From Flaveria trinervia (lineage: Eukaryota; Streptophyta; Magnoliopsida; Asterales; Asteraceae), in the NCBI GenBank assembly GCA_025506515.1, contig CM046458.1, positions 39,297,082 through 39,361,081 of the forward strand: a stretch of 64,000 nt of DNA, given 5' to 3'. Shown piece by piece: positions 33,355 to 45,760 of this stretch (the stretch's first letter is position 1; each line of letters starts with the position of its first letter). The translations under genes were made by a program, and so were the position numbers. The notes beneath the pieces were generated by a model. That model did not search any database. It worked only from the letters and a program-made list of their open reading frames with translations, and was not told the origin of the DNA.

Positions 33355-34728
33355 TTTGGTCAACTTAGTTAGTGGAGAAGCAATCATAGAGAAGTCTTCG
33401 ATAAATCTTCTATAGTAGCCCACCAAACTGAAGAAACTACGAATCTCAAAGGGCGTCTTTGGAGACTTCCATTGCATTATTGCTTCCACCTTTGCCGGGT
33501 CCACCATAATCCCGTCAGGATTTACCACATGACCCAAGAATTGAACCTCGCACAAGCAGAACGTGCACTTGGAGAACTTAGCGTACAACTTCTCCTTTCT
33601 CAACATCTCCAAAACCTCCCGAATGTGACCGACATGCTCAATTTCGCTCTTCAAATAAATCAGGATATCATCAATAAACACAGTCACTGATTTATTAAAC
33701 ATTGGCCGACACATCCGATTCATCAGATCCATAAAAGCAGCTGCCGCATTAGTCAAACCAAAAGACATGACAAGAAACTCGTAGTGACCAAAACGTGTGC
33801 GGAAGGCTGTTTTAGGAATATCATGCTCTTTCACCTTCAGCTGATGATAGCCAGATCGAAGGTCTATCCTTGAAAACAAACTGGCACCTTGAAGTTGATC
33901 GAACAAATCATCTATTCTCGGTAAGGGGTTTCGGTTCTTCACCGTCAACTTATTCAGCTCACAGTAGTCAATACACATCCTCATACTACCGTATTTCTTC
34001 TTCACGAACAGGATCGGAGAACCCCAAGGAGAGATACTCGGCCTAATGAACCCCTTATCAAGCAGCTCTTGCAACTGCTCCATCAACTCTTTCATTTCCG
34101 TCGGAGCCAACCGATACGGTGCCTTGGTAACAGGTTGGGCACCCGGTACCAGATCAATCTGAAACTCGATCTCTTTGTCAGGTGGCACTCCTGGTAAGTC
34201 TTCTGGGAACACGTCCGGAAAGTCAAACATAACCAATACATAAGATAGTTTTGGTGCTGGCGTTTCCACATCCTTTACATAGGCCAAGTAGGCGCTACAT
34301 CCACGCCTCACACACTTTCCCGCCACCGCCATTGAGATTACTTTCGGGATCATCGTGACCCGATCACCATAAAACGTTACCGAACTCCCTTCAGGCGCTG
34401 TCAGACAAATCATCTTCTTGCGACACACAATGTTCGCCTTGTAGTCCGCCAACCAATCCATCGCAAATACCAAATTGAAACCACCTAAGGTCATCATGAA
34501 CAGTCTAATAGGAAACTTACGACCCTCAAGTTCCACATCACAACCCTCTATCATCTCAGTTATCCGTGTAGACTTACCTATGGCAGTTTCTACATCAAAG
34601 GGCATACTGACACGTCTACTACTAACAGGCAACTTAGCATAGAAAGCAGCAGAAATAAAGCTTTTATTGGCACCCGAATCAAATAACACAGAAGCTAAAG
34701 TTTGGTTCACTAGAAACGTACCGGACAC
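33355..34728 (-). CDS. gypsy protease-reverse transcriptase of element F, open
   Basis: A long open frame (491 codons, with the last about 35 probably out of frame after a shift near 33355). Protease: VLFDSGANKSFIS, with the D-S-G active site near 34685, and VFAMDWLADY. RT: APYRLAPTEMKEL, GFIRPSISPWGSPILFVKKK, CIDYCELNKLT (Cys in place of the usual Arg), IDLRSGYHQL, VMSFGLTNAAAAFM, catalytic FIDDIL (FIDD at 33678-33667) and KCTFCLCEVQFLGH. The frame is the same as the gag frame but separated from it by TAG at 34756-34754. The internal Met at 34728 is not a natural start. Confidence 0.85.
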
Positions 34729-36030
34729 AACATCAGGGTCCGTCCTAGCCTCTTCCTATGTCATAGTAAATGCCCTGGCACTCGCCCTCGGTCCTTCACT
34801 TCCTGTCTTCTTTATCCCGGAACACTCAGCCCTCGGCTTCTTACAGTCTTTACTCATATGACCACTCTCCCCACAGTTCAAACATCTGCCCGCATGGCAA
34901 TCCTTTGCGATGTGCCCCGTCTTCCCACATTTGAAGCACACGTTCAATCCCAACCTACATTCTCCCGTACGCTCCCTTCCACACTTGCCACACCTCTTTC
35001 ACCCCGCACTCGATGTGGTCACACAACGGTCATCCACCCCCGTCTTTTTGTTACCCGTTGAGGCATCACCCCGACCAAACCTTTTCCCGTCCCAATTCTG
35101 ATCGCCACCACCCTTCTTGCTCACTTCGGTCACCACCACCTCCCATTCATCACATAATCTCCCCGCCAACTTGACCGCCGACCTAAACGTGCTCGGTCGG
35201 GCAGCGATTATGTGCCTGCGAATATCCACCGGCAAGCCCTGAATATATCTTCTAATCTTTCATGAAAAAGCATCACTTGGTTCGGTACCAGATGTGCCAT
35301 CTCATTGAATTTGGTGGTGTACTGCTGGTGTGTCATGGTTCCCTCCTCCAGCTGCAGGAACTCTCTTTCAATCTTACCCATCTCCCTATGAGTGCAGAAC
35401 TCCTCAATCACCATCTTCTTCAACTCCTCCCACCTCATCCTTCCTATCTCTCGGCTACCCTCGACTTGGACAATATTGTCCCACCAACACAAAGCTGAGT
35501 CTACAAACGAGTGGGTAGCAAACTTCACCTTTTGGTCCTCTCGGTACTCACTGATATCAAAACAGCCTCCATTTCCCTCACCCACTGGTGAGCAGCAACA
35601 GCAGTGTTGTTACCATCAAAAGTAGGGGGCTTGCATCTCATAAATGCCCCGTAGTTACAGCCTCGTGCCACCTCCGGCACAGGCTCTTCTTCCTCCTCTT
35701 CTTCTTCATCATCAGACAAAACCGTCTCAGTCTCAGGCTGTCTTCTTTCACCCGTAGGTCTACTTCTTTCTTTCCTCTCCCCTTCCTATACCGCCTTAAT
35801 AACTTTGGTCACTACACAAGGTAAGATCGTCTACATGACCTGATGGACTTCTTCAACCACTGCCTCTTTCACCGAGGGCCTTATGTTTGCACTCTCATCA
35901 CCACCCTCCGGATGAGGGGTTTCGGGTTCTTCAGAACCACCTTTTCAACTCTGGGTCTTCCCCTCTTAGGTCGCGGTTCAGCACCATGACCTCCACCCCG
36001 TGAAGCTTTCAATGATCTACCACCCCCCAT
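34729..36030 (-). pseudogene. gypsy gag of element F, broken
   Basis: ATG 36030-36028 opens a basic N-terminus (MGGGRSLKASRGGG, KRGRPRVEK) that soon meets a stop. Core pieces: 35719-35525 (acidic run, then PPTFDGNN and WVREMEAV) and 35585-35208 (VKFATHSF, EFCTHREMGKIEREFLQL, TMTHQQYTTKFNEM), then 35235-34999 in another frame. Two zinc knuckles follow at 34953-34756 (CFKCGKTGHIAKDC and CLNCGESGHMSKDC). A TGA at about 34999 and the TAG at 34756 interrupt it. Gypsy I (55154-56204) gives the same order on the plus strand. Confidence 0.8.
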
Positions 36031-36366
36031 TCACACGCCCACTAAAAGATTCAAACACTAACACGGTCACTCAAGGGAATAGCTCAGTTTATGTCAAGTA
36101 TAGTAAATCCTTAATTACGGTGGCTAGTTGTGATTAGCCACTTACTTTACTCTTCATACCCCAAGCATTACCTGTCTTGACAACATCAGTATTTAAATCT
36201 ACAAACAACACATAAACCACATAACATTAGCACATAATACTGGTTAACACTACGAAAATAGCTGATGGCACGCAACTACTCAGATTGGCATACCTTCTTT
36301 TTTTGTCCCATTTTCAATTTAAGTTTAGGTTTATTTTGAAAATTTACCCATTTCCCTTAAACTTTG
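36031..36366 (-). other. leader of element F
   Basis: Non-coding bases between the PBS and the gag start. I see no ORF or repeat in it. Confidence 0.6.
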
Positions 36367-36378
36367 GCTCTGATACCA
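36367..36378 (-). promoter_or_regulatory. primer-binding site of element F (iMet-tRNA)
   Basis: Minus strand TGGTATCAGAGC, three bases (AGT) after the LTR end at 36382. Confidence 0.9.
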
Positions 36379-36381
36379 ACT

Positions 36382-38225
36382 TGTAAGGCCCCGTTCCCGG
36401 GACGCTCACAGCTGGTCAATCATCGCAATTAAAACATATGAATACATTTGTCTTTCATAAATCATCGCAACGGAATTACCAAAATATACATCACATTTCA
36501 TTATAAATTTCAAATTAATATATCGTTAACAAGTTACAAAATACATGTAGCATTACATTACAAAAGCATTATAAAAATGGATGCCATCCAAAATAGCTGA
36601 GTAGCTACCTCGTGCCATCCTCAGCAACATTACCTGCCAACTGGAAACACATAAAAGTTAGCATTGCTGAGTGAGTTCTAGTTTTATAATAAAACATACT
36701 TTATCTTTCGCTAAAACTGTTCTTTACTTTCATGCGATCATACATCATACGTACACAGAGATAATATCATCATTATCTTCATTATTCGTTCTTTGTTCAC
36801 TCTTCATATCTTCCGTACCAATACCATGTGCTACAACCCAAACTATATCGCTACTGGGCCGAAGTCTATAAATAGACAGCTATACATGGTGTCGTAGTAC
36901 CGGGGTAAGCGGTAGAGGTTCTATATAAATGGTCGATCACAAAGAAAGACCCCAATGTGCATCCTCCCAGGGTAGCGAACCCGCACACCATTTGGCTAAC
37001 ACCTTTCAATGACGTGTCCCTTACATGCATTTGCTTGCAAGACTATCTTTACTTTTATCATTTATTAATGCATGCATTCTTCCTTGATGTTCCTCTTTCA
37101 TTATCTTTCACTTTGCGTTACATAATACTTTTATTCATTCATTAACATTCAACGCAAATCCACGAGAAAGATAAACATACGTGATAACAAGGAACATAAC
37201 ATACACAGTCATCATCATCATACAAGGCAACATCATACATACATACATCATGCATAAACATGCAATATCATCATGCCCAAAATAGCCTCTAAGACCTCAA
37301 AATTCATCTTACATGAACTTACGGGAACCTCCCACATCAAAACTTAGATCTGCACTTTCACCCGAAAGTCAGAAACATAAACTATGTTTTCCCCAAGAGC
37401 ACAAGCCCTACTTGGGCATATGGACACCCCTCAGTCGAATGGCCTTCCAGACAACTGAACATCATGCGAATGGACCTAATGTGGATGGACTCAATGCGGA
37501 TGAGTCCCATGCGAATGGAACTAATGCGAATGAACACTTATACGAATGGGCTCTCAGTCATGCGAATGAGCCCTCAATCGTGCGAATGAACCTCAATCGT
37601 GCGTATGAACCCTCAATCGCACCTCATTCGGCCGTATGGCCTCCATTCGGTCGCCTAGCCCTAGCTGATGCAGAATGCAGTTCATCCCGAACCCAATCTG
37701 CTATTTTCGACCTCCAAGCTCATCCAAACCCATTCTAAGCCCAAATCAACCATCCTAAACCTTAGGAATGCATACCACAACACCATTCAAGCACGCATAA
37801 GCCCATAAATGAACTCCAAATGCATCACACACAAACACATACAAATGGTCAAACACCACATACAAAAACGGGTTTTTCAGATGTGTTTCAGCCCTAAAAT
37901 TGACCAAAAACATTTAAAAGAGGGGTCCTAGAACTCACACAAACAACACCAAGAAGTAGAGCTTCATTTGGACCCGCTACATGATGATTTTGCATGCTTG
38001 AATCTACCTGAACCAACCTTTTTCTTTTCTTTTCTCCCTTTTCTCTCTTCTTTCTTTTCTTTGTTGAGTTTTTGGAGATGTGGGGAGGATGTGGGCTGCC
38101 CTCCCCTCTTAGTCCCCTTCTCTTCCAAACTTTCTCGTGTTTTGGCAAGTTTGGTCCCTCGAGTTTAAACTTTATTTCTTTTTTGCTTCGTTCGTCGGCT
38201 TCAAAATAAATATATGGGTGTTACA
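36382..38225 (-). repeat. 5' LTR of element F (1844 bp)
   Basis: On the minus strand it begins TGTAACACCC and ends GGCCTTACA. It contains a field of ATGCGGATG / ATGCGAATG repeats (plus-strand 37450-37640), the counterpart of the CATTCGCATG array in the solo LTR at 22921-24978. A pyrimidine-rich stretch lies at 38020-38060. ORFs inside it are by-products. Confidence 0.85.
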
Positions 38226-38235
38226 TTACTAGAGG

Positions 38236-40122
38236 GAATAGATGACTTCGTGGTGTATTGTGTCGCGTCAATCCAGGGTTTAGGTTGCGTGATGATGAAA
38301 CGCAAAAAAGTGATATCTTATGCATCAAGACTGCTTAAGGTGCATGAAAAGAACTATACAACTTATGACTTATAGTTAGGAGTTATGGTATTTGTACTCA
38401 AGATCTAGAGGCATTATCTTTATGAAACCAAGGGCATGATTTTCACTGATCATAAATGTCTTCAATATATCTACAAACAAAAGGAACTGAATATCAGACA
38501 ACAACGATGGTTGGAATTGGTGAATGATTATGACTGTGCCATGAAGTATCATCTAGCAAAGGCTAAGGTGGTAGTCGACGGCCTTAATCGTAAGGAACTT
38601 TAAAACCTCGTGGCTGTGTATTAAGTTAACCATCCATTGATCTATCTCACACATTAAGAATGCCCAAGTTGAGGCATTACAGGAATAGGGCATCAAATCA
38701 GAATCACTTTGGGGAGCTGAGAAATTATTTAAGGAGAAGTAAGATGATTTTCATTATTATGAAGACCGGGTATAGGTTCCATTGTTCAGAAATATCAGGG
38801 AATCGGTCATGGATGAATCTCACAAGTCCCGTTATTTATTCCATCCTAGTCAAGATGTACCAAGACCGGAAGGTCATTTATCGATGGGCTAACATGAAAG
38901 CTAAAATTGCCATTTACATGTGTAAGTGCTTGACTTGCTCTAAGGTCAAAGTGGAATATCATATACCATCAAGTTTGCTTCAATAACCAAGGATTCTAAT
39001 ATGGAAATGGGAGAATATTTCTATGGATTTAGTCACTAAGTTACCTTGTTCACAGATTGGAAATGATGCCCTTTGGGTGATAGAGGATCGTGACCAAATT
39101 GGCACATTTATTGGCCATTCGTGAGACCTACAAGATAGATAAACTGACACAGATTAACTTGAAGGAAATTTTGTCATGACATGGTGTGTCACTCATGATC
39201 ATCTCTGATCATGATGGATGATTCACTTTACATTTCTGGCAGTCACTATAGAAGTCACTAGGCACTCATTTGGATATGAGCATGGCTTATCATCCACAGA
39301 TAGATGGTCAGACAGAATGCATGATTGAGGCATAGTTAGGAAACTCTAGAAGATATTCTTAGGTAGTGTGTTATTGACTTTGGAAATAGTTAGGAAACCC
39401 ATCTGTCTTTGGTTGAGTTCTCTTACAATAACAACTACCACATGAGCATCAAAGATGCACCATTTGAGGCACTTTATGGCAGAAAATGTAGATCGCCTCT
39501 CTATTCGATTGAAGTCGGTAATAATCATATAACTGGTCCTGAACTTATTCATAAAACCATAGAGAAAATTGTTCAGATTCGTAACCGTATGCCGCCAGCT
39601 CATGATTGTTAGAAAAGCTACGTAGATTAGAGAATGAAACCTTTGGAATTTTAAGTCGGTGACAAGGTGTTGTTAAATGTTTCACCTTGGAAGGGTGTGA
39701 TACGCTTTGGAAAGCATGGAAAACTAAATCCTAGATACGTTGGAACATTTGAGAATGTCCAAAGGATCGGTTCAATAGCTTATCAACTAGACTTACCTGC
39801 AGAACTCGATGGCGTTCATAACATGATCCACATTTCCAATATGAAGAGGTGTCTAGCTAATGAATCACTTACCGTCCCGTTAGAGGAACTTGAGATTGAT
39901 GAACAATTTTGTTTCATTGAGGAACCAGTTAAAGTAATGGATCGAAAAGTCAAAACCCTAAAGCATATTAACATTCCTATTATGCGTGTTAGATGGAATT
40001 TAAAGTGTGGATCGGAGTTTACTTGGGAACGCGAGGACCAGATGAAGAACAAGTATCCACAATTGTTCAATGATCAGGCATCCACTTCATTAGGTATCAT
40101 TTTTAAAATATCTTTTCCTTAA
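38236..40122 (+). pseudogene. gypsy RNaseH-integrase-chromodomain of K, broken
   Basis: RNaseH starts EGIDDFVVYCVASIQGLG; the catalytic Asp of the usual YCDAS is Val. Then YASRLLKVHEKNYTTYDL, FTDHKCLQYIYKQKELNIRQ and HLAKAKVVVDGL. Integrase pieces: KCLTCSKVKVEY and WENISMDLVTKLP (38880-39040), PQIDGQTECMIEA (about 39295) and FEALYGRKCRSPL (about 39455). The final open part 39667-40122 has VSPWKGVIRFGKHGKLNPRYVG, YQLDLPAELDGVHNMIHISN, and a chromodomain-like end (EEPVKVMDRKVKTL, VRWN, FTWEREDQM) that in chromoviruses directs insertion to chromatin. Many stops; not functional. Confidence 0.8.
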
Positions 40123-40332
40123 ATTTCGAGACAAAATTGCCTTCAATAAGGGGATGATGTCACCACTCTTGTGAAACCTTACGTTTCTTCATTAGGGTTG
40201 TTTCTAAAATTCCAAAAACCCGATCTTAAGCATGATTCTGAACACTTTCGGTTGTCACTATTAATCCTAGTACTATTCGTAAACTAGATGTTGCTAATTT
40301 TTGGGATGGGTATTCCTTTAACAAGGGGATTA
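40123..40332 (+). promoter_or_regulatory. 3' untranslated stretch and polypurine tract of K
   Basis: About 200 bp without a gene, ending in ACAAGGGGATTA (40321-40332), a PPT directly before the LTR start TGTGACACC. Confidence 0.65.
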
Positions 40333-40427
40333 TGTGACACCTGTGTTTTCAGGTTAACGCCATTAACTCGAATATAATTATTTTATATGTTATTGCTAGA
40401 TATATATATATATATATATTTATATAC

Positions 40428-40472
<45 letters not shown>

Positions 40473-41543
40473 CATATATTTATATATATATTATATATAT
40501 ATATAGAGAGAGAGAGAGAGATACAATTGTTGGTTAATTTAAGTTGAGGGGTAATTAGTGCTACTATTGTAATTGTAGGGGTAACTGCCTTAACCCCCAT
40601 CCATTTTCTCAACTTTGCAAACCCACCCTAGAACCCTAAAGCAGCAACGACAACCTCATCACGACGACACGCTCTCATAGTGGCATTCGTGCGGTGATCG
40701 AGACCCTTCCAACAACCTCTATCATCAGTAGAAGCAACTCCGAACAGTATGTTATTTGTTGTTATGTTTTTGCGTTCATTTTGATTCAGTTGCGGGTTAT
40801 GGGTTACGGTTTAATGATCATTTTCGGGTCTGTGTATGTATGCCTTGTTTAAGTGTGTGTGTGTGTGTATATAGCTTTTATTGGGTCTTTCGTACGTGTG
40901 TTCGGAAGCACAATTTGTGTGTGTGTGTGTTTATGTAACCTTCAAGGTATATGTGTGATCGGGTGTGCTATTGGATGCAGCTTCGGCACCGATGGTGTTG
41001 TCTGGTCTGTTATTATGTAGGGGTTAGTTAGGGGTAAGGGGTAAGTGTGCATGTTCATTCTTATATACTTAGGTGTATGCCTCTATATTTATATGTACGT
41101 TTTTTATCACGTGATGTGCTCCAGTGTATATGGTTTCTTGCTAGGTGTGTGTCTGGATTCATGTATGTATATGGTTGTGTTACGATTGCCGGTAGCGAGA
41201 GTCTTTGTTATTATTGGTTGTGGGGTGGTCGATTATGCCGGGAGAGGTTATATCTAAAATGGAAGCTTATTTATGCATGTCGTCAGTGTCTAGGTGGTGT
41301 GTGTTGTCTGCGAGTGTATCTTTGGGTGTAGTTGGTCACATGAGTTTTGGTGTGTGCATGGTGCTGTGTGTGTGTTCATGCATTTATTAGGTGTAGGTCC
41401 CATAGGTGTTCTTTGGGGTGTGATTATTTCCTGTGCATATGTATGGCTTTTATGGGGGTTGCTTGCGTGGGTTGCACGTCTATGGGTGGTCAATAGGTGA
41501 CTTATGCATGGCCACTACATTTTTTCTTATGTGGATGTATTAC
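40333..41543 (+). repeat. partial LTR of K
   Basis: Begins TGTGACACCTGTG. It contains a long TA/GA microsatellite (40400-40521), then GAACCCTAAAGCAGC and T/G-rich sequence without a convincing gene; its ORFs are Val/Cys-rich by composition. It is cut at 41543 by D. Confidence 0.65.
40400..40521. repeat. (TA)n microsatellite with a (GA)n end
   Basis: About 105 bp of imperfect TA repeats followed by nearly eight GA units (40505-40520). Confidence 0.95.
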
Positions 41544-42355
41544 TGTAGGATTGGTGAAGGGTATCCACTTACTACACAACAATACAATGAGAAGAGTTGC
41601 TTAGAACATTTAACAGATCAAATAGGGAACTGGTTAACCTTTGGTAAAGATGCTAAGAACACAAGTAAATAAGAGATAAAACAAGATGGCAAAACACACA
41701 AATAATTGGTTTTTAAGAATGCTGTATATTGCCTCTCAAGTTTTATTACAAATGTTACAAAAGCATATTAGAGGGTTACAAGTACTTGAGATACACATAC
41801 TACATCCTACAGCCGGCCATACTTTGAAGGTCAGCTAGATACAATTGACTAGACAACAAACAAAATCAAATGTAGAGTCATAAGGCATATTGCCTTTTGA
41901 CTAGTGACTATGACATGCCATAGCTCACATCCTTATATATTACAAAAAGAATAAAGTACATAAAGTAGAAAGTTACAAACTCAAGACATAAATATACATT
42001 TACTAAAAGCATGAAACTTTCACCAACTTATGTAAAGTTGGTGTCTTATCAAAGTTGCAGCAGAAAAGGATCCAGCTTTAGGTAAAAGGTACATCAGATA
42101 AAGCATGTGTTCAAAAAGTCTTTGAAAGAATCTATCTTCAGGTATTGGCTTTGGAAGACTTTGTCTTTGAAGCTTCAGAAGACTTCATCTTTGGCTTCGG
42201 AACATATTGGTCTTGGCTTCGGAAGATTTTACACTTAGAGTATTTTCTAACGCAGAGTGTGAAACTTTCAAAGCATTCCACTTCAGTAACTTGTGCATGC
42301 ATGCAGGAGAGACTTTGATTGTTTGGGTTGCATCAGCCTTATATTAAACCTTACA
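41544..42355 (-). repeat. 3' LTR of element D (812 bp)
   Basis: On the minus strand it begins TGTAAGGTTTAATATAAGG and ends GATCCTACA. It shares with G's LTR the blocks GATGCAACC, GTCATAGTCACTAGTC and the CTTCCGAAG motif (42217-42225 exact, others degenerate). Confidence 0.88.
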
Positions 42356-42356
42356 A

Positions 42357-42365
42357 TCTCCCCCT
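42357..42365 (-). promoter_or_regulatory. polypurine tract of element D
   Basis: Minus strand AGGGGGAGA, one base before the LTR start TGTAAGG. Confidence 0.8.
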
Positions 42366-42529
42366 AGGTTGATGCTACTGAAACACTTTGAAAATTTCAG
42401 ATATCAACGGTCCTCATTAGGATAATGACCATCCTTTCTTCATAAGATGATCAGGATCACCCACCTCGAAGTGTCTTCTCATGTCAAAGAGAATATGCAG
42501 AGGCAGATTGAACATATCCTACCATGTGT
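42366..42529 (-). pseudogene. ORF3 end and 3' untranslated part of D
   Basis: The 164 bp between the insertion point of C and the PPT of D. It continues the minus-strand sequence interrupted at 50586. I cannot place the ORF3 stop codon with certainty. Confidence 0.45.
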
Positions 42530-43454
42530 TGTTGGATTCGATCTGCCCATGATACATATTAAATTGATATGGCTAGTGTGATATGATCCAAGCTGGGTCA
42601 TACCCAATAACAAGCCAAACAAACACCGATAAATATTTATTCGTTGATAAGATCACACAAATAAATATATATGCACCAATTTAGAAACCGGGTTTTCTAA
42701 ATCATTACTTTTGTAAATAAACATATTATATAGATAATTTGTTCATGAGGGATTATTTGTTTCATTACTTAAATTGGTTAAACAATGACAAATAATAGTG
42801 TGTGTTAGTGCTATAAAATTAAAATGGTTTAATTTTAAAAAAACTAAAGTGCAAGAGTGTATATTTTATAAAATTTAAAATGAGAGGGAAACCAAAGGGG
42901 GTCAAATATCAGCCGCCCCTTTTGGTCTTGGGAGTCCCCTTGTTTTGTTCCAAGGACATGCAAGTCTCTATGATTGATAACCAAAAACATACTCTTGCTT
43001 TTTAGAACTTCACTCTAACAACACACAAAATATAGAACTCTCTCCCTCTCTCTAAAGACTCTCGTTTTGGAGTTGGATGAAAAAGCTTTTTCAGCTTTCC
43101 AGAAGTTTTCTTGGCAGAAAAGTCTAACTTGAAGGGGGTTCTACAAGTTGGTGTTGAAAAACCTAGCAAGTGGGTGTTTGTACAAGCTTGGGGTTCATCT
43201 CTTGAGGTCTTCTTGCTTGAAGATTCAGCCACAAACTCATCCTTTTCACCTCTACCATTGTGATTTCCCAGCTCCAAAGGTTGTATTTTTCACTTGTTTT
43301 TGTATCTATTTCGTATAATGATCCATGGTTTGGGGTTTGCTTATTAAATGGATTTAATAATCATCACATTAACATGTTTTAAAACTTATTATCCGCTGCG
43401 TTTTTCATATAAACAAGATTATATGAACTTTGATAAACTTGTTAAAACCCCACA
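42530..43454 (+). repeat. 5' LTR of element C (925 bp)
   Basis: Matches the 3' LTR with a few dozen differences at most by eye, many of them one-base length changes in homopolymers. It contains a CT-rich run (43035-43058). The minus-strand ORF at 43277-43002 is a by-product. Confidence 0.92.
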
Positions 43455-44891
43455 ATGGCATCAAGAGGCACTTATACGAATGCATACATGTTTTATTCCT
43501 GCTTGTTCATAGTTTTGTGGTGTTTGACACCACATACCCGTGAGTAAGTGAGCTGAAATGTGGCCCCCTTTGATTTCTTAAAGATATTACTTTATGCATG
43601 TAAGGATCTTTAAAAATCTAGGTCATTAGATGTTTGTTTGTATGGACAAAACCCATTTGTTCTTGGTTTATGTTGGCCAAGAACATGGGCTATAAAGGGG
43701 CTGCCATATATCGATCATGGGTGTATATTTGGATATGTTGTTTTGGTTATGCATAACAAAGCGTTGACCTTGTGGATTGATTGATTGGTTGTCATGTTAT
43801 TTTCGTTTGACTATGTAATAATTTAATTTTTTATGTTTCAAGTCTTGTTTTGTAATCTATTCATTCATATGGTTTGTAATATATAGATTAGGAGTTTTTC
43901 CTTTACTAGAAAAATTGTATTAGGATTCATATTTTGTAAGGATTCTCTAGATCAAGATTTGAAGAAAATGGACAAAGAGGATGCTTGAAGATATGGATTC
44001 AAGTGGGAGTCCTTTTGTCAACCTTGTGTCATGTTCTCAACCCTTAGGACAAGATCTTTTGACACACTTGTTTTGGCTAAACAAGTGTGCTCAACTTAGT
44101 ATGCTTTGTTATGCATATATGTATGTTTGGTTTATGTTTGGTTGAATGCACATGATGATTTTGTTTTGATATTTGGTTGTCATTAACAAACCGTCCATTA
44201 ATACAAGCTGTTAACAAGTAAATGGTTCTCCATCATTAAGCATAAATAGAATGGTTCTATAAAAGGAGTTAATGGTTTGCAAAATAAAATGGGTGTTATT
44301 TAAAAGAACCTATAGGGTACCATATGGTTGAATGCATACAATCATATCGTACATAGGCTTTTCTAAAACATGGATTGTGAAATTGTATCCCTTTTGTAAA
44401 CAAGTTAAACACCATCCTTTTACACGACACTTAGGTTACTTGCAAACTCTTAGTGGGATAAAGGTCACCTAACCACTTGAGGGAACTTGTAACTTGAGGT
44501 GAGAATACCATGTTAGTGGATAAAGGTCACCTAACCACTTATGAAGTAAACTCACACGTGTGTGTAAGTAGGACGACTTGATTTGTAAAATATATTGAAT
44601 GGATCACCTAAAATATGTTTTACAAAAGGTGTTGATGGGATAAACATGCCGTTATAAACATAAGATGTTCAAACGATCCCATACCTCTAGAAGTTGCAAT
44701 AGGTTGCAATTGTCATTCATGACTACCTTGTTTATTTAAATAATGGGATAAAGGTCACCTAACCAATATTTAAATATAACATTGGATTCTAAAATTTTAT
44801 TTATTAACAGTCTATAGACATAAAGGGTATTAATAAATGAAATATAATTATACCAACGATTAGTAAAATGGAACTTTGTAAAATCTTGTAG
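43455..44891 (+). other. 1.4 kb leader of element C with a repeated motif
   Basis: Non-coding region between LTR and gag. Directly after the LTR stands ATGGCATCAAGAGGC, a weak match to the iMet PBS. The motif AAAGGTCACCTAACCA occurs three times (within 44455-44478, 44518-44540 and 44745-44765), each preceded by GGAT. No ORF of note. Leaders of this kind carry packaging and translation signals. Confidence 0.65.
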
Positions 44892-45760
44892 ATGGCCGAC
44901 AACAACGCAAATAATGATGTACCAAACCAAAACAACCAATCCTTAAGGAGATCCTTCAAAGGGATCGTCTAACACCTAACAACTTCATGGATTGGTATTA
45001 CAACTTGAGAATCGTTCTCAAGCAAGAAAAGCGAGCCTACATCCTTGATGATCCCATCCCCGATGAACCTAACGAGGAGGATGTAGAGGCCTATAATGAT
45101 TGGTTTAAATATGTGGAAGGCACCATCCAAGTCTCTTGCCTAATGTTAGCAATTATGACACCCGACCTCTAAAAGGAGTATGAGCTCCATGGAGCTTATG
45201 ACATGATCACTCAGTTGCGGGAAACGTTCCAGCAACAAGCTAGAGTGGAGGGCTTTGAAACGGTTCGAGCGCTTCATGCATGTCGGATGGAGGAATCCCA
45301 ATCAGTTTCATCTTATGTTCTTAAGATGAAAAGCCACATCGATCGCCTTCAAAGGCTAACTATCCTGTCTCAAAGGAGTTGGCCACGGATTTGATCCTTA
45401 ATGGTCTAACTAAAAGGTTTGAGGCGTTTTTCCTGAATTACAACATGAACGGATGGGACAAGAGCATAAATGAACTTCATTCAATGCTCAAAAATACCAA
45501 TGCGGGAATGGGTAAAAGGGTTTTACCCGTTCTCACCATTAATGAAGGTGGGAGAAGAAGAAGGTCTCTACCCTCTCCCAAGGCAACAGTTGCCAAAAAA
45601 AAGGGGCACGTTGGGGGAAGGGGAAGATGGTTGTTAGGGCGGAACCTCCGAAGCCGAAGGAGAAGAAGCAAAAGGTTGTTGTAAACGACCCATGCTTCAA
45701 ATGTGGTGAGATAGGGCATTGGATGAGATTGTCCAGTCTATCTCAAAGAGTTAAGAGAAA
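44892..45760 (+). pseudogene. copia gag of element C, broken
   Basis: ATG 44892 (MADNNANNDVPNQNNQSL), then a shift near 44940. The open part 44987-45172 reads MDWYYNLRIVLKQEKRAYIL, and 45203-45394 follows after a stop (HACRMEESQSVSSYVLKMK). Near 45690 stands a zinc knuckle, CFKCGEIGHWMRL, whose last Cys is replaced by Ser. It is the short gag usual in non-SIRE copia. Confidence 0.8.

Larger units (their letters stand above)
32801..38225 (-). mobile_element. Ty3/gypsy Tekay-like element F, 3' part of pol lost
   Basis: In minus order: 5' LTR (36382-38225), iMet PBS, gag with zinc knuckles, protease, RT, RNaseH; then it is cut at about 32800 against element G. Integrase and chromodomain are missing. 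The RT phrasing (LPGVPPDKEIEFQIDL, APYRLAPTEMKEL) is that of Del/Tekay chromoviruses as I know them. The bases beyond its 5' LTR are TTACT. The LTR at 25878-27454 is probably its 3' LTR. Confidence 0.85.
38226..41543 (+). mobile_element. Ty3/gypsy chromovirus fragment K, 3' half
   Basis: RNaseH, integrase and chromodomain, then a PPT and the first 1.2 kb of an LTR that begins TGTGACACC. The 5' half is missing; the fragment begins next to F's LTR inside RNaseH. The LTR differs from those of F and H, so this is another gypsy family. Its LTR is cut at 41543 by the LTR of D. Confidence 0.75.

Noticed and set aside
25873..38230. Clean target duplication around element F
   Set aside because: The flanks (TTGCT or GTTGC against TTACT) match only in part, and the host sequence on the two sides does not join into one element.
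40430..40612. Ile/Tyr-rich ORF
   Set aside because: Translation of the TA microsatellite.
41045..41500. Val/Cys/Leu-rich ORFs that look like small membrane proteins
   Set aside because: They lie in the T/G-rich LTR of K, overlap each other in several frames and have no family resemblance.
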